DNA of 26,381 nt. It comes from a virus. Under the pieces are notes generated by a model. The model searched no databases and had not been told where the DNA came from. It was given only the letters and a program-made list of their open reading frames with translations. The stretch lies in IMG/VR virus record IMGVR_UViG_3300010354_000539, positions 1 to 26,381 of that record, one strand, 5' to 3'. Positions 8,773 through 16,541 of this stretch are shown piece by piece. The stretch's first letter is position 1. Each line of letters starts with the position of its first letter. The position numbers and the translations under genes are program-made.

Positions 8773-11700
8773 TTATTCATAAACATCTTTAATAACGCAA
8801 ATTCTTAAACCAGCGTTATATGGTAAGTTTGCACTTAAAGCCTTGTATGTCCTAGCCCCGGCTTCACCGTATGCAGTCACAACAACATCAGAGCTTGCCA
8901 TAGACACATCACCTGCTGACTGACCAATCATGTCTAATTCTTCAGAATATCTGAATCTCGGTGTAGTTAGGTTATATAGGAAAGAAACCAAATATCTACT
9001 GTCCTCAGTCAAAGCAATTTGTGCTGTTGAATTAATAACTAAGAAACTGTCCTCGCTGTGCCTATCAGCAGGCACACGAAATGGAGTTGTTTCCTCAGCC
9101 ACAGTATGATCATCAACATCATAATAATAAGATTTAGTTTCTTTGTCACCTTGTGTTGGATGCATAACATCGCGTTCGCGTACAATGAATTTCCAATACT
9201 TGTAACCAATACCATTTACACAAAATACTGGACTTTGTCCTACAGTTAGAACTTGTCCATTATTTCTATCAACTGGTCTCTGTACTAACATCCAATTAAA
9301 CCATGCATCTTTTTCACTTAATTGTCTTGCTCGACTCTTTTGCATGATTGACCATGTACCTTCCCAAATTCCAAAAAAGAACCCGCGGTTGGTAAATGCA
9401 CACATATAGCTCAATGGGTAACTTTCTGGATGCTGAGCCACTCTTACTGAACGATTTACAAAACCTTGTGAAGTATCATTTGTATCAGTTTTTCTATCAA
9501 TTATAGGACCAATATGTACAAGATCTGTTTTAGTCAAAGTTACTGCCGCTGTTACATCTTTAGTTAAGTCTAACTCGTATTTGGCCGCTGTAGCTCCTGC
9601 TTTGGCGGTATATGTGACAGATTTTATAAATGTTTCTGGGGGAATCTGATTGCCAACTACAGCGTAACCAACTTTATATCTGCCGTCATCAGCATCTTGA
9701 GGGTTTCTTGGATCTGTGCTATCAAGATCATCTAATGTAAGTTTTGAAGGGGCAGTAGTTATTGACCCCGTTAAAACCTGTATAGTACTCCCATATTGTG
9801 GGCGATAGCGTTTTTGACAAATAAACACATGATTCGTAGCTGTTAAAGCAACAGCAGTTGGTCCATAATCTTTTGTTACTAAAAATGTAATTGTAGGTAC
9901 ACCAGCGGCTACTGTAAAGGTTTTGACCTTGATGATCTCGGTCATTGGTATAAAAGTTTGGGTACCCGATCCATTGATAATTACCCATTCACCTACAAAT
10001 GTGTTGATATCAACATAATTGGTGGTCCAAGTTACACCTGCTCGATTTGAGATAGCAGTACTCATGGTCAATTCATTGTTAGTAAAATTGCCGCCAGTGA
10101 TTTTCCAACTACTATCAGCAGTTGGATCACCTACACTGGCTTGATGATCTTCTCTAAGATAATCAAGCACTACTTTGCTAGGAACTTGACCAACAATACC
10201 GCTCAAATCAGTTACATAACCTTGGTAGTCTGTGACCCGTGAAATGTGCCCGTCGTCGCGCAGTTGAACTTCTGTGCCAACAAAGGCATTTAATGTCTGG
10301 GAACCATTGGCTTGGAAAGCAACACGATAAGGCTGCGTAAATGGAAACTTAAATCTCACAGTGGTTGTAGGACTTGTTATCAAACCCGCAGCTTGGTTTA
10401 CATTCAACCATACATTTGCAGTACCGTTATAAACATCTACATTGGCAACATTTGTGATTGTTACATTACTACCAGTTAATGTGCCAGCTCCACTGGCAAT
10501 AGTAAGTTCCATGCCCTTGAACAGCATGGGATAAAATGTAGGACTTGGATTATTACCAGTTCTATTAGGTGCAGTTAATGTAGTAACTGCCAAAGAATTG
10601 CCGGCAACTTTGATAGCTTGCCCAGTTACACCCAAATCATCATTTAATGGATCAATTCTATAAAGTGCTTCTAAAGTCACATTAAACTTATCGGCTGGTA
10701 TATCTGCTGTGTCGTCAATTGCAAACTCATCGCCGCGCACAGCAAATTCGTCGCCCTTGGTTACTGTAATAGGTGCACTGGTTTCAAACCATAAAAAGTC
10801 TTTGGTTTCCTCGTACCAAGTTTTCGTTGTCGTCGCACCGCTTGTCACAGAAACAACTTTTTGATCAGCTACACAAGGAAAACTGTTCACTGCAACTATT
10901 GTTGTACCTGCAGGAATTGTACTAGTTGCTCCACCATATGCCGGCCTAGTTAGAATAATTTCTTGTCCAACAAAAATCACTGGTGGATCTTCTGTGGCCA
11001 ATACCGGAGTCCATATTCCATCTACAGGCCATCTTGTGCAGGCTTGTGTAGTTTTACAATCAGGATCGCCGGCACTATCTCTATAAAGATCCGTTGGAGC
11101 ACCTGCTGGAGTACCAGTTTTCACCAATCTAGTAGAAAATGGTTGAGCTGGTCCTCCCCGTCCCGGTGCAGTTTCTAACGGCCCACCAGCAACCGTTTGA
11201 ATGAATAAACCGCCTCCGTAGGCCCTGAACCAATTATCGCCCGGAACATTGTCCGTAGAACTACTCCCAAGAGCCACAGGAAAAGGTTTGACCACAGTAG
11301 GGCCAGCAGAGCCCGTAGAAGATACTACATTACCACCAAAATATAAAACATTTCCGGTGCCATCGGCATGTTCGGTTAGATAACTTACTTCTGCATTTCT
11401 TACATATGGCTTGAATCTGTTGCCTTTTGGTTTAAAAACTAATGCTTTATTGTTAGAAGTTGCAGTGTCATAAGTACCTGAATTCAAGACTTCGAATTTA
11501 GTTACACCACCTGTTTGTTCATTAATTCCTGTTACTTTAACAACTAGATTAGATGGCTGGCCTGGATCTTGATAGGTCAATATATCTCCTATAAAATATC
11601 CGCGACCAGGATTAGCGATTTTTCTTAATCTTTGTCTTGGTGGCCAAGTTGTATCTTTAATCGTTATATTAGCAAGAGTAAGAGCACCATACCCCTCAAA

Positions 11701-11904
11701 TACATCGGGCAACGGATCGTTGTTGTATTGTACTAAAACATTTGCAGATTCAATGACATCAGTTGTAATGACTTTTAATGCTCCCTGAGCACTGGCATCA
11801 TTAATAAAATCAGTCAAAAGTTCAGTTACCGTCAAATACCCAGTTCTTTCTGTCGAGTAGAAAGTTCTTTTTTGTCTGCTAAATTCATAAACTTGGCGCG
11901 GCAT
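8773..11904 (-). CDS. Large virion/tail protein with GxGY motif and the shared C-terminal domain
   Basis: 1043 aa. GGAG lies upstream of the ATG, and a late promoter box (GATAAATA) sits about 40 bp upstream, giving a leader of about 30 nt, so this gene probably heads a transcript with the 428-aa and giant genes. Near residue 95 it has NPGRGYFIGDILTY and later VTKFEVLNSGTYDT, the GxGY-type motif of T4-like fibre proteins. The middle is rich in T, V, G and N with beta-strand character. The last ~250 residues repeat the domain of the 428-aa protein (HPESYPLSY, NRGFFFGIWEG, VQRPVDRNNG, SPVFCVNG, FIVRERDVM, RFRYSEELDM). Tail surface or fibre role is inferred. Confidence 0.75.
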   Translation of the reverse strand: MPRQVYEFSRQKRTFYSTERTGYLTVTELLTDFINDASAQGALKVITTDVIESANVLVQYNNDPLPDVFEGYGALTLANITIKDTTWPPRQRLRKIANPGRGYFIGDILTYQDPGQPSNLVVKVTGINEQTGGVTKFEVLNSGTYDTATSNNKALVFKPKGNRFKPYVRNAEVSYLTEHADGTGNVLYFGGNVVSSTGSAGPTVVKPFPVALGSSSTDNVPGDNWFRAYGGGLFIQTVAGGPLETAPGRGGPAQPFSTRLVKTGTPAGAPTDLYRDSAGDPDCKTTQACTRWPVDGIWTPVLATEDPPVIFVGQEIILTRPAYGGATSTIPAGTTIVAVNSFPCVADQKVVSVTSGATTTKTWYEETKDFLWFETSAPITVTKGDEFAVRGDEFAIDDTADIPADKFNVTLEALYRIDPLNDDLGVTGQAIKVAGNSLAVTTLTAPNRTGNNPSPTFYPMLFKGMELTIASGAGTLTGSNVTITNVANVDVYNGTANVWLNVNQAAGLITSPTTTVRFKFPFTQPYRVAFQANGSQTLNAFVGTEVQLRDDGHISRVTDYQGYVTDLSGIVGQVPSKVVLDYLREDHQASVGDPTADSSWKITGGNFTNNELTMSTAISNRAGVTWTTNYVDINTFVGEWVIINGSGTQTFIPMTEIIKVKTFTVAAGVPTITFLVTKDYGPTAVALTATNHVFICQKRYRPQYGSTIQVLTGSITTAPSKLTLDDLDSTDPRNPQDADDGRYKVGYAVVGNQIPPETFIKSVTYTAKAGATAAKYELDLTKDVTAAVTLTKTDLVHIGPIIDRKTDTNDTSQGFVNRSVRVAQHPESYPLSYMCAFTNRGFFFGIWEGTWSIMQKSRARQLSEKDAWFNWMLVQRPVDRNNGQVLTVGQSPVFCVNGIGYKYWKFIVRERDVMHPTQGDKETKSYYYDVDDHTVAEETTPFRVPADRHSEDSFLVINSTAQIALTEDSRYLVSFLYNLTTPRFRYSEELDMIGQSAGDVSMASSDVVVTAYGEAGARTYKALSANLPYNAGLRICVIKDVYE

Positions 11905-11941
11905 TGCAAAATTCTCCAGAAAATGTTAAATCTGTATCAAT

Positions 11942-11949
11942 TATTTATC
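11942..11949 (-). promoter_or_regulatory. Late promoter box GATAAATA
   Basis: The minus strand reads GATAAATA, matching the NATAAATA late promoter of T4-like phages, in the 56-bp gap before the 1043-aa gene. A start near 11936 would leave a leader of about 32 nt. A 6-bp inverted repeat, CTGTAT/ATACAG, brackets the box (about 11931-11957). Confidence 0.6.
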
Positions 11950-11960
11950 CTAATACAGAA

Positions 11961-12794
11961 TTAGCTTGCTTGTAGTAATGGGAACCAACCGGTTGGTCCG
12001 AATACATAAATCTTATTGTCATTTACATTATAAACCATCTTGCCAATATAGGCCGGAGTAGGTAACTCAATTACCACATCCATATGAGCACCTTGGTCTG
12101 TTACAGCCGGGAAATAAAATACTTCTACTCTAACAGGATCACCAGCCAGGTAACTGTCCAAGCTAGTTATCTTCATATATACATTCATTTCAGGCGGATC
12201 TTCTAGATTAGCCCATATACTATATTGACGACTTTGAAAACTACTACCATCATTCAAAATTACTGTACCATCATCGGTCAAATGATCGGGGGTAGCAATA
12301 AAAGTATAAGGATTAGGCTCATCCATTGCCCTAGTACTAAACACTTCTACTTTAACTGGTCTACTGACTGTAAGTCCGTATATGATAGAACTTACACCAA
12401 TAGATACTATAACATCAGCATTACCGTATCCCAATAAACTGTCAACTTCAAATACATACTTTCTTCTTCTAGTGGTGCCTAATGGTAAACCACCTGCCCA
12501 AAAAGTTGGACTTGGTCCGGGGCCGCCCGAGGCTACTAATATTTGTCCCGGGGCAGGTAGTGATGTGGGTAAAGTGTATAAGTTGCCTACCTGTACTGTA
12601 CCACCAACAAACAAGTTACTAGTGACATTGGCAGACCCAACTACATCCAAAGCAACATTAGGATACTTAGTATTGATACCAATATATCTATTGGTAACAT
12701 CTAAATAAATTAAGTCACCATCAAAAGATAAGTCTATGCCTTGGCGCTCAAGATTCTTGAGCAGCATTGGGCCACTAATTCTACCTATTGCCAT
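11961..12794 (-). CDS. Fibre-like structural protein
   Basis: 277 aa. The N-terminus, MAIGRISGPMLLKNLERQG followed by YLDVTNRYIGINT and LDVVGSANVTSNLFVGG, is the pattern of T4-like phage fibre proteins in which IGINT/LDV segments repeat. The rest is beta-rich and ends in NDNKIYVFGPTGWFPLLQ, a short aromatic motif seen at ends of phage fibre proteins. It starts 6 bp after the stop of the 389-aa gene with no clear Shine-Dalgarno site, so translation is probably coupled. The specific structural position is not known. Confidence 0.7.
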   Translation of the reverse strand: MAIGRISGPMLLKNLERQGIDLSFDGDLIYLDVTNRYIGINTKYPNVALDVVGSANVTSNLFVGGTVQVGNLYTLPTSLPAPGQILVASGGPGPSPTFWAGGLPLGTTRRRKYVFEVDSLLGYGNADVIVSIGVSSIIYGLTVSRPVKVEVFSTRAMDEPNPYTFIATPDHLTDDGTVILNDGSSFQSRQYSIWANLEDPPEMNVYMKITSLDSYLAGDPVRVEVFYFPAVTDQGAHMDVVIELPTPAYIGKMVYNVNDNKIYVFGPTGWFPLLQAS

Positions 12795-12800
12795 AATTTA

Positions 12801-13970
12801 TCACATAAATGTCCAACCAATAGCAGTAATAGCACTATTAGCAACTATTCTGCCATATTCATCATCCTCTCGAACTTGTACAAAGAATCTTTCCCCAAGA
12901 TCCGGTGCAGAATCAAGTCTTGTATTGATAGCAAATGTACCAATGTTTGAAGTAACTGTGAATGTACCAAATAAAATGTTGGCTGCGTTGCCGCCAACAA
13001 AATCATCGCCGTCAACTGGCATGACTGGATCTGCAATAACTCTATACCAAAATATAGATCCATCTGGTACTTTGTTTGTGTACATTGTATAATTTACAGT
13101 AGACCCTTCATTGACAAGATATCTATCCTGCGATAGACTATACAACTTAGGTAATTCTTCATAAATTACAATATCATACTCAACCGATGTAGTAACTACC
13201 GTACCATTGATGTTGCCAGTCAAGACCTCTACATAAAAACTTTCATCGTACTCAACTATAAGATCGGTTACTATTTCAATATCAAATGTAGCAATATTTC
13301 CTTGAATAACAAAAGATCCAGTGTAAAGAAATGGAGCCCCGCCACCTGAGATATCAGCAGGATCTGCCGGAACAGGACCCGGTCTTAATCTATAATAAAG
13401 CACTGTGCCATCATTTACATTAGTAGTAGTGACTGTAAAAGTAATTAGATTAGCGTCAACTTCAATGGCACGATCCGAACTGCTAATAATACGATAGCTG
13501 GGAGGCTGAAATCTTTGTGGCGGTGGTTGCCATGAAGTCGGTATTGGTACAAATGGATCGCCGGGAACCAATCCATGTACTATAACTATGGCATGTCCAT
13601 CCGGTACAGGACTAGAGAAACTTATGGTGTAGTCATCGATTGTGTAAGCGATACCGGGATTTTGCCACACATTATGAATATGCACAACTAAAAATATTTC
13701 ATTGCCCACCGGATATTTAAATCGCATAGGCCCAAACACAGTTTGAGTACCGGTACCATAAAATACATCTTTAAAAGGATATTCGATGTCACTAGCCCAA
13801 GTCAAAGGTCTCCAACGATTTACATCATAAAACTCAATTTTACTGCGTGATTGGTTGAATCTAATCAACCCGGTAACAGGGTCATTTGGCGCCAATACAT
13901 TGGAACCCATAGGTAATCTTATACTGTAACTTTGAGAATCTAATTCTTTATTCTTTACGAAACGACCCAT
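12801..13970 (-). CDS. Tail protein with two Calx-beta-like repeats
   Basis: 389 aa; ATG follows directly after the TAA of the 107-aa gene with AGGAA upstream. Residues 1-150 hold a base domain (GLIRFNQSRSKIEFYDVNRW, then NEIFLVVHIHNVWQNPG and YTISFSSPVPDG). Two related repeats follow, about residues 158-270 and 275-385. Each has an aspartate-containing turn (TTNVNDGTVLYYR; TNKVPDGSIFWYR), a glycine-rich loop ending in FTV or FVI strands, and a late acidic segment (VEYDESFYVEV; PDLGERFFVQV). This is the layout of Calx-beta domains, which bind calcium and serve as adhesive spacers. Calcium binding and surface adhesion here are inferred. Confidence 0.75.
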   Translation of the reverse strand: MGRFVKNKELDSQSYSIRLPMGSNVLAPNDPVTGLIRFNQSRSKIEFYDVNRWRPLTWASDIEYPFKDVFYGTGTQTVFGPMRFKYPVGNEIFLVVHIHNVWQNPGIAYTIDDYTISFSSPVPDGHAIVIVHGLVPGDPFVPIPTSWQPPPQRFQPPSYRIISSSDRAIEVDANLITFTVTTTNVNDGTVLYYRLRPGPVPADPADISGGGAPFLYTGSFVIQGNIATFDIEIVTDLIVEYDESFYVEVLTGNINGTVVTTSVEYDIVIYEELPKLYSLSQDRYLVNEGSTVNYTMYTNKVPDGSIFWYRVIADPVMPVDGDDFVGGNAANILFGTFTVTSNIGTFAINTRLDSAPDLGERFFVQVREDDEYGRIVANSAITAIGWTFM

Positions 13971-14294
13971 TTAAATTCCTATGGTTGATACTGTGCAGAC
14001 CACTCTAGTTGCCCCGGGAGTGTAATTGACTTCTAGATTAGCAAACAAACTATCTCCATCTTCAAGAATAATTTTTTCTGTATCCATGATAAAGGTATCA
14101 TTTATAGCAATTGGCAATCTATAATAAATTATATTTTGATCAGTAGGGAGATCAAATTTACCAACAGCATGAACAGTTAAGTAGGCGATTTGATCGCCTG
14201 TGTTACAAAAATACACGGTGGTAATGGCGCTGCTACCATCGCTGGTATATATGCTAGGTAAAACATTAGTTACATTTGTACTTGTTAGTGCCAT
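13971..14294 (-). CDS. Small beta-rich virion protein
   Basis: 107 aa. An AAGGA site overlapping the stop of the 217-aa gene precedes the ATG by a suitable distance, and its own stop abuts the start of the 389-aa gene, so the three are an operon with translational coupling. The sequence is a compact beta-type domain: a VYFCNTGDQIAYLTVHAV strand pair, then YYRLPIAINDTFIMDTEKI and LEDGDSLFANLEV. The pattern NTG...TVHAV and LEDGDSL resembles small head-tail or tail-tip proteins in many phages, but I cannot name it. Confidence 0.7.
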   Translation of the reverse strand: MALTSTNVTNVLPSIYTSDGSSAITTVYFCNTGDQIAYLTVHAVGKFDLPTDQNIIYYRLPIAINDTFIMDTEKIILEDGDSLFANLEVNYTPGATRVVCTVSTIGI

Positions 14295-14302
14295 ATTAAT
14301 CC

Positions 14303-14956
14303 TTACAAAACCAAAGAGTAAACCAACGCACGCCTCTTGGTGATCAATTCTTCTTTTCTCGCTTTCTTATCTGTTATGTACAAGCCAGATTGGCCATTGC
14401 CAACATCCATACCATACAACACCGTGGCTCCTTCAACATAGGCAACATTGGCTGTGGGCGAATAGGTATGAGTTATTTGAATAGCGGCGTTGGCCTCGGC
14501 GCCAGTCCACCCTGGTGTTAAAATGATATTGCATGGATCACTGGATCTAATTTCATAACAATCCGTGTAAAGATGACCTCCCAAATGCGGGTCTGGATCA
14601 TCTTTGATAAAACGCAGCATTTTCCAATATGTATACCCATCATTGGTAAATTGCCACCAATCTATTTGTTCGTTCCATGTAAGACTAACATTAGGTAACA
14701 GTCCACGAGCGACTTCGATACCGGCATCTTCATAGGGCCATATGCCCTGTGCATCAGCATTTAAGGTAATAAAATTATCATATATCAGAGTCTGAACAGA
14801 CTCTACCCTAGAAAATACACCAGCCACAACCAAATTCCCGTTTATAAGAACTTGGCCACGGCCTTCATCTACAGTGATAGTGAAATTGGCTGACCCGCTG
14901 TTATCACGCAGCGTTTCTAAAAAATAATCACCGGTTATTCTATCATAGGAAGGCAT
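14303..14956 (-). CDS. Structural/fibre-like protein
   Basis: 217 aa. First gene after a terminator and late promoter box, and so the likely head of a transcript running left. It has an N-terminal beta segment (FTITVDEGRGQVLINGNLVV, then RVESVQTLIYDNFITLNADA), a middle part rich in Trp and Tyr (LTWNEQIDWWQFTNDGYTYW), and a C-terminus with LYGMDVGNGQSGLYITDKKA followed by a basic tail. The repeated pairing of NGNLVV and DNFITLNAD is similar to T4-like marine phage fibre proteins. There is no Shine-Dalgarno site before the ATG; the box TATAAATA ends only 4 nt upstream. Confidence 0.7.
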   Translation of the reverse strand: MPSYDRITGDYFLETLRDNSGSANFTITVDEGRGQVLINGNLVVAGVFSRVESVQTLIYDNFITLNADAQGIWPYEDAGIEVARGLLPNVSLTWNEQIDWWQFTNDGYTYWKMLRFIKDDPDPHLGGHLYTDCYEIRSSDPCNIILTPGWTGAEANAAIQITHTYSPTANVAYVEGATVLYGMDVGNGQSGLYITDKKARKEELITKRRALVYSLVL

Positions 14957-14960
14957 ACTA

Positions 14961-14968
14961 TATTTATA
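14961..14968 (-). promoter_or_regulatory. Late promoter box TATAAATA 4 nt before a start codon
   Basis: Perfect T4 late consensus on the minus strand. It is directly joined to the T-run of the terminator before it and lies only 4 nt before the ATG of the 217-aa gene. A T4-like start site would fall at or just inside the ATG, implying a leaderless message or a non-functional match. Confidence 0.5.
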
Positions 14969-14997
14969 AAAAGAAATAGCACCCTAAGGTGCTATTT
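14969..14997 (-). terminator. Intrinsic terminator of the 130-aa gene
   Basis: Perfect 10-bp inverted repeat AAATAGCACC/GGTGCTATTT (14974-14983 and 14988-14997) with a 4-nt loop. Reading leftward it is followed by C and a run of five T, 21 bp after the stop of the 130-aa gene. Confidence 0.8.
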
Positions 14998-15018
14998 TCT
15001 TGTTATTTTTAAATTAAG

Positions 15019-15411
15019 TTATGTCAAATCGACATTGCCTGCAAATACGCTGTTTGTACCGGCTTCTTCAACCTGTACAGCATTATCACTTGCGCTGGCG
15101 GTGTATGTCCACGGATATGCAGTGCCGTCACTGGCTGTCAAAGTATGAGCACTGATTTTCCTTACAAACAAATCTGTGCCTGCATCGTTCGTTACTGTAA
15201 TTGTCATTTGACCGGCTGTGAGACTGGCGTCGGCCACTTCAACCAAAGTACACACTGCTTGTGTTCCAGCAGAATCAACACATACAAATTTTTTTGATCC
15301 TTTTTGTCTAACAATGGCACCATTTACACTGGCAGTACCATTATGAAATCTCACACGAAGATTTGGATTAGCATCGGCACCAAAATTTCTTTTATTAAGA
15401 GGGCGTCCCAT
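15019..15411 (-). CDS. Small conserved T4-like structural protein
   Basis: 130 aa with AAGGAG 8 nt before the ATG. The N-terminus MGRPLNKRNFGADANPNLRV and the following pattern (a sentence such as IVRQKGSKKFVCVD, then MTITVTNDAGTDLFVRKISA and YPWTYTASASDN) belong to a family of short virion proteins found in T4-like aquatic phages, of unknown role. All of the sequence is beta-type with no membrane segment. It is transcribed alone: a terminator follows it, and upstream the gap holds the divergent lipoprotein promoter. A poor late-type box (GGTAAATA, 15484-15491) could serve it. Confidence 0.7.
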   Translation of the reverse strand: MGRPLNKRNFGADANPNLRVRFHNGTASVNGAIVRQKGSKKFVCVDSAGTQAVCTLVEVADASLTAGQMTITVTNDAGTDLFVRKISAHTLTASDGTAYPWTYTASASDNAVQVEEAGTNSVFAGNVDLT

Positions 15412-15498
15412 TTGTTTTCTCCTTAGTGGTGTTCTAGACCCTACGGGGTGGGTTCCCCATAAACTCTTTTTGAGTGAACAAAGTATTTACCATTTTAG

Positions 15499-15532
15499 TT
15501 GACAAACTGGTTAAAACATCTTATCATAAATA
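15499..15532 (+). promoter_or_regulatory. Sigma70 promoter with superimposed late box
   Basis: TTGACA at 15499-15504, a 17-bp spacer and TATCAT at 15522-15527 form a near-consensus bacterial housekeeping promoter. The late box CATAAATA (15525-15532) overlaps its -10 element. Both would start transcription near 15534-15538, about 20 nt before the lipoprotein ATG. Confidence 0.8.
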
Positions 15533-15545
15533 ATAGACAACCCGT

Positions 15546-15550
15546 GAGGT
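15546..15550 (+). promoter_or_regulatory. Ribosome binding site GAGGT
   Basis: GAGGT followed by GA, six bases before the lipoprotein ATG; this fixes the start at 15557. Confidence 0.8.
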
Positions 15551-15556
15551 GATATA

Positions 15557-16468
15557 ATGCGTTCGATTATTGCTATTTCTATAGCCGCCCTGTTTGTAGC
15601 AGGCTGCGCCGCTAATACAGATTACAAAATGTATGCCGAAACTCAAGCAAAGATAGCTCAAGCAAATGCGGTTGCACAAACTGCCAAATACAATGCACTT
15701 GCAGAAATTGCTAAATCGGGCGACAGTGCCGCCAAAGTTGCAGCAGTATTAAGTATACAAATGGGCAATATGACTGGTGGCGGGAATCAACAGGCACAAC
15801 AACAAAATATTGCAGCACCAGAAGATTTAAATTCTAAACTTTTGCGTTGGGCCGGTGTGTTATTACCCACTGTTACACAAGGACTTGGTATAGCTGCACA
15901 ACTCCATGCTGCCAATGTTCAAAAACAAATAGCAGTAACACAAAGTAACAATGCTGCTGCCACTGCTCAAAGCACCAATAACACATTTGCTGCTATGAGT
16001 ACGAACATGGCTACCTCTAATACAAACATAGCCAAAGCTGGGTTTGATGCTGTAGGTGCTGCCGGTACTGCTCTCAGCACTGTTGCCACAGCGGGACTAA
16101 CTGCTACACAAACTACAGCCACAAATGGATTTACCGGAATGCAAAATGTAGCAACAGCAGGAATCACCGGGGTCAACAACGCTGCCGCTGCCGGATTAAC
16201 TGCTTCAACTACATTAGGCACTGCTGGTATAACAGGAGTCAATAACGCTGCCGCTGCCGGTATAACCGGCATAAACACAGCGGTGTCTAGTGGTAGTACC
16301 ATGACAAATAATATAGCAGCCGGTTATACGACTGCGTTACAAGCAGCCATTGCCAAATTAACAGGTACAACAACTACCACCACTACTTCAACTACTAACA
16401 CAACTACAACAACTAATAATGTTGCATGTCCGGCTGGTCAAACATTTACCGGCGGGTTGTGCCAGTAA
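15557..16468 (+). CDS. Phage lipoprotein, alanine/threonine-rich
   Basis: 303 aa. A short signal peptide ends in a lipobox, LFVAGC, with Cys17 the lipidated residue, so the product should be exported and anchored in a membrane. Residues 20-70 form an Ala-rich helix (KMYAETQAKIAQANAVAQTA; GDSAAKVAAVLSIQMG) of a type seen in uncharacterised lipoproteins of several phages. A hydrophobic stretch (LLRWAGVLLPTVTQGLGIAA, near 95-115) follows, then a low-complexity region with TAGITGVNNAAAAG units, a Thr/Asn-rich tract and a final CPAGQTFTGGLC. It is the only plus-strand gene among the structural genes and has its own promoter and terminator. Superinfection exclusion or another envelope function is possible; a virion role is an alternative. 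Neither is shown. Confidence 0.8.
   Translation: MRSIIAISIAALFVAGCAANTDYKMYAETQAKIAQANAVAQTAKYNALAEIAKSGDSAAKVAAVLSIQMGNMTGGGNQQAQQQNIAAPEDLNSKLLRWAGVLLPTVTQGLGIAAQLHAANVQKQIAVTQSNNAAATAQSTNNTFAAMSTNMATSNTNIAKAGFDAVGAAGTALSTVATAGLTATQTTATNGFTGMQNVATAGITGVNNAAAAGLTASTTLGTAGITGVNNAAAAGITGINTAVSSGSTMTNNIAAGYTTALQAAIAKLTGTTTTTTTSTTNTTTTTNNVACPAGQTFTGGLCQ
16165..16260 (+). repeat. Internal repeat in the lipoprotein gene
   Basis: Two nearly identical 30-bp copies (16165-16194 and 16231-16260), 66 bp apart, both encoding a GVNNAAAAG segment. Related, more diverged AGLTA/AGITG units flank them. Confidence 0.7.
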
Positions 16469-16484
16469 CGAGTTGTACCCAATG

Positions 16485-16508
16485 AAAAAGGGCCTTGCGG
16501 CCCTTTTT
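16485..16508. terminator. Bidirectional intrinsic terminator
   Basis: AAAAAGGGCC, a TTGC loop and GGCCCTTTTT: a perfect 10-bp stem flanked by A and T runs. It lies 16 bp after the lipoprotein stop and 33 bp beyond the capsid gene stop, so it can end both converging transcripts. Confidence 0.9.
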
Positions 16509-16541
16509 CATTCTTCCCATCCCTTGAGAAAATATTCCGAT

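Noticed and set aside
15441-15458. Short GC-rich hairpins (ACCC/GGGT, GGGG/CCCC) in the leader of the 130-aa gene
   Set aside because: Only 4-bp stems with competing pairings; not enough for a riboswitch or terminator.
15484-15491. GGTAAATA as late promoter of the 130-aa gene
   Set aside because: Two mismatches to the consensus and a predicted leader near 67 nt, unlike the ~30 nt of the others; noted only as a possibility.
15967-16302. 111-codon minus-strand frame inside the lipoprotein gene
   Set aside because: Low-complexity shadow of the Ala/Thr-rich repeats, with no ribosome site or promoter.
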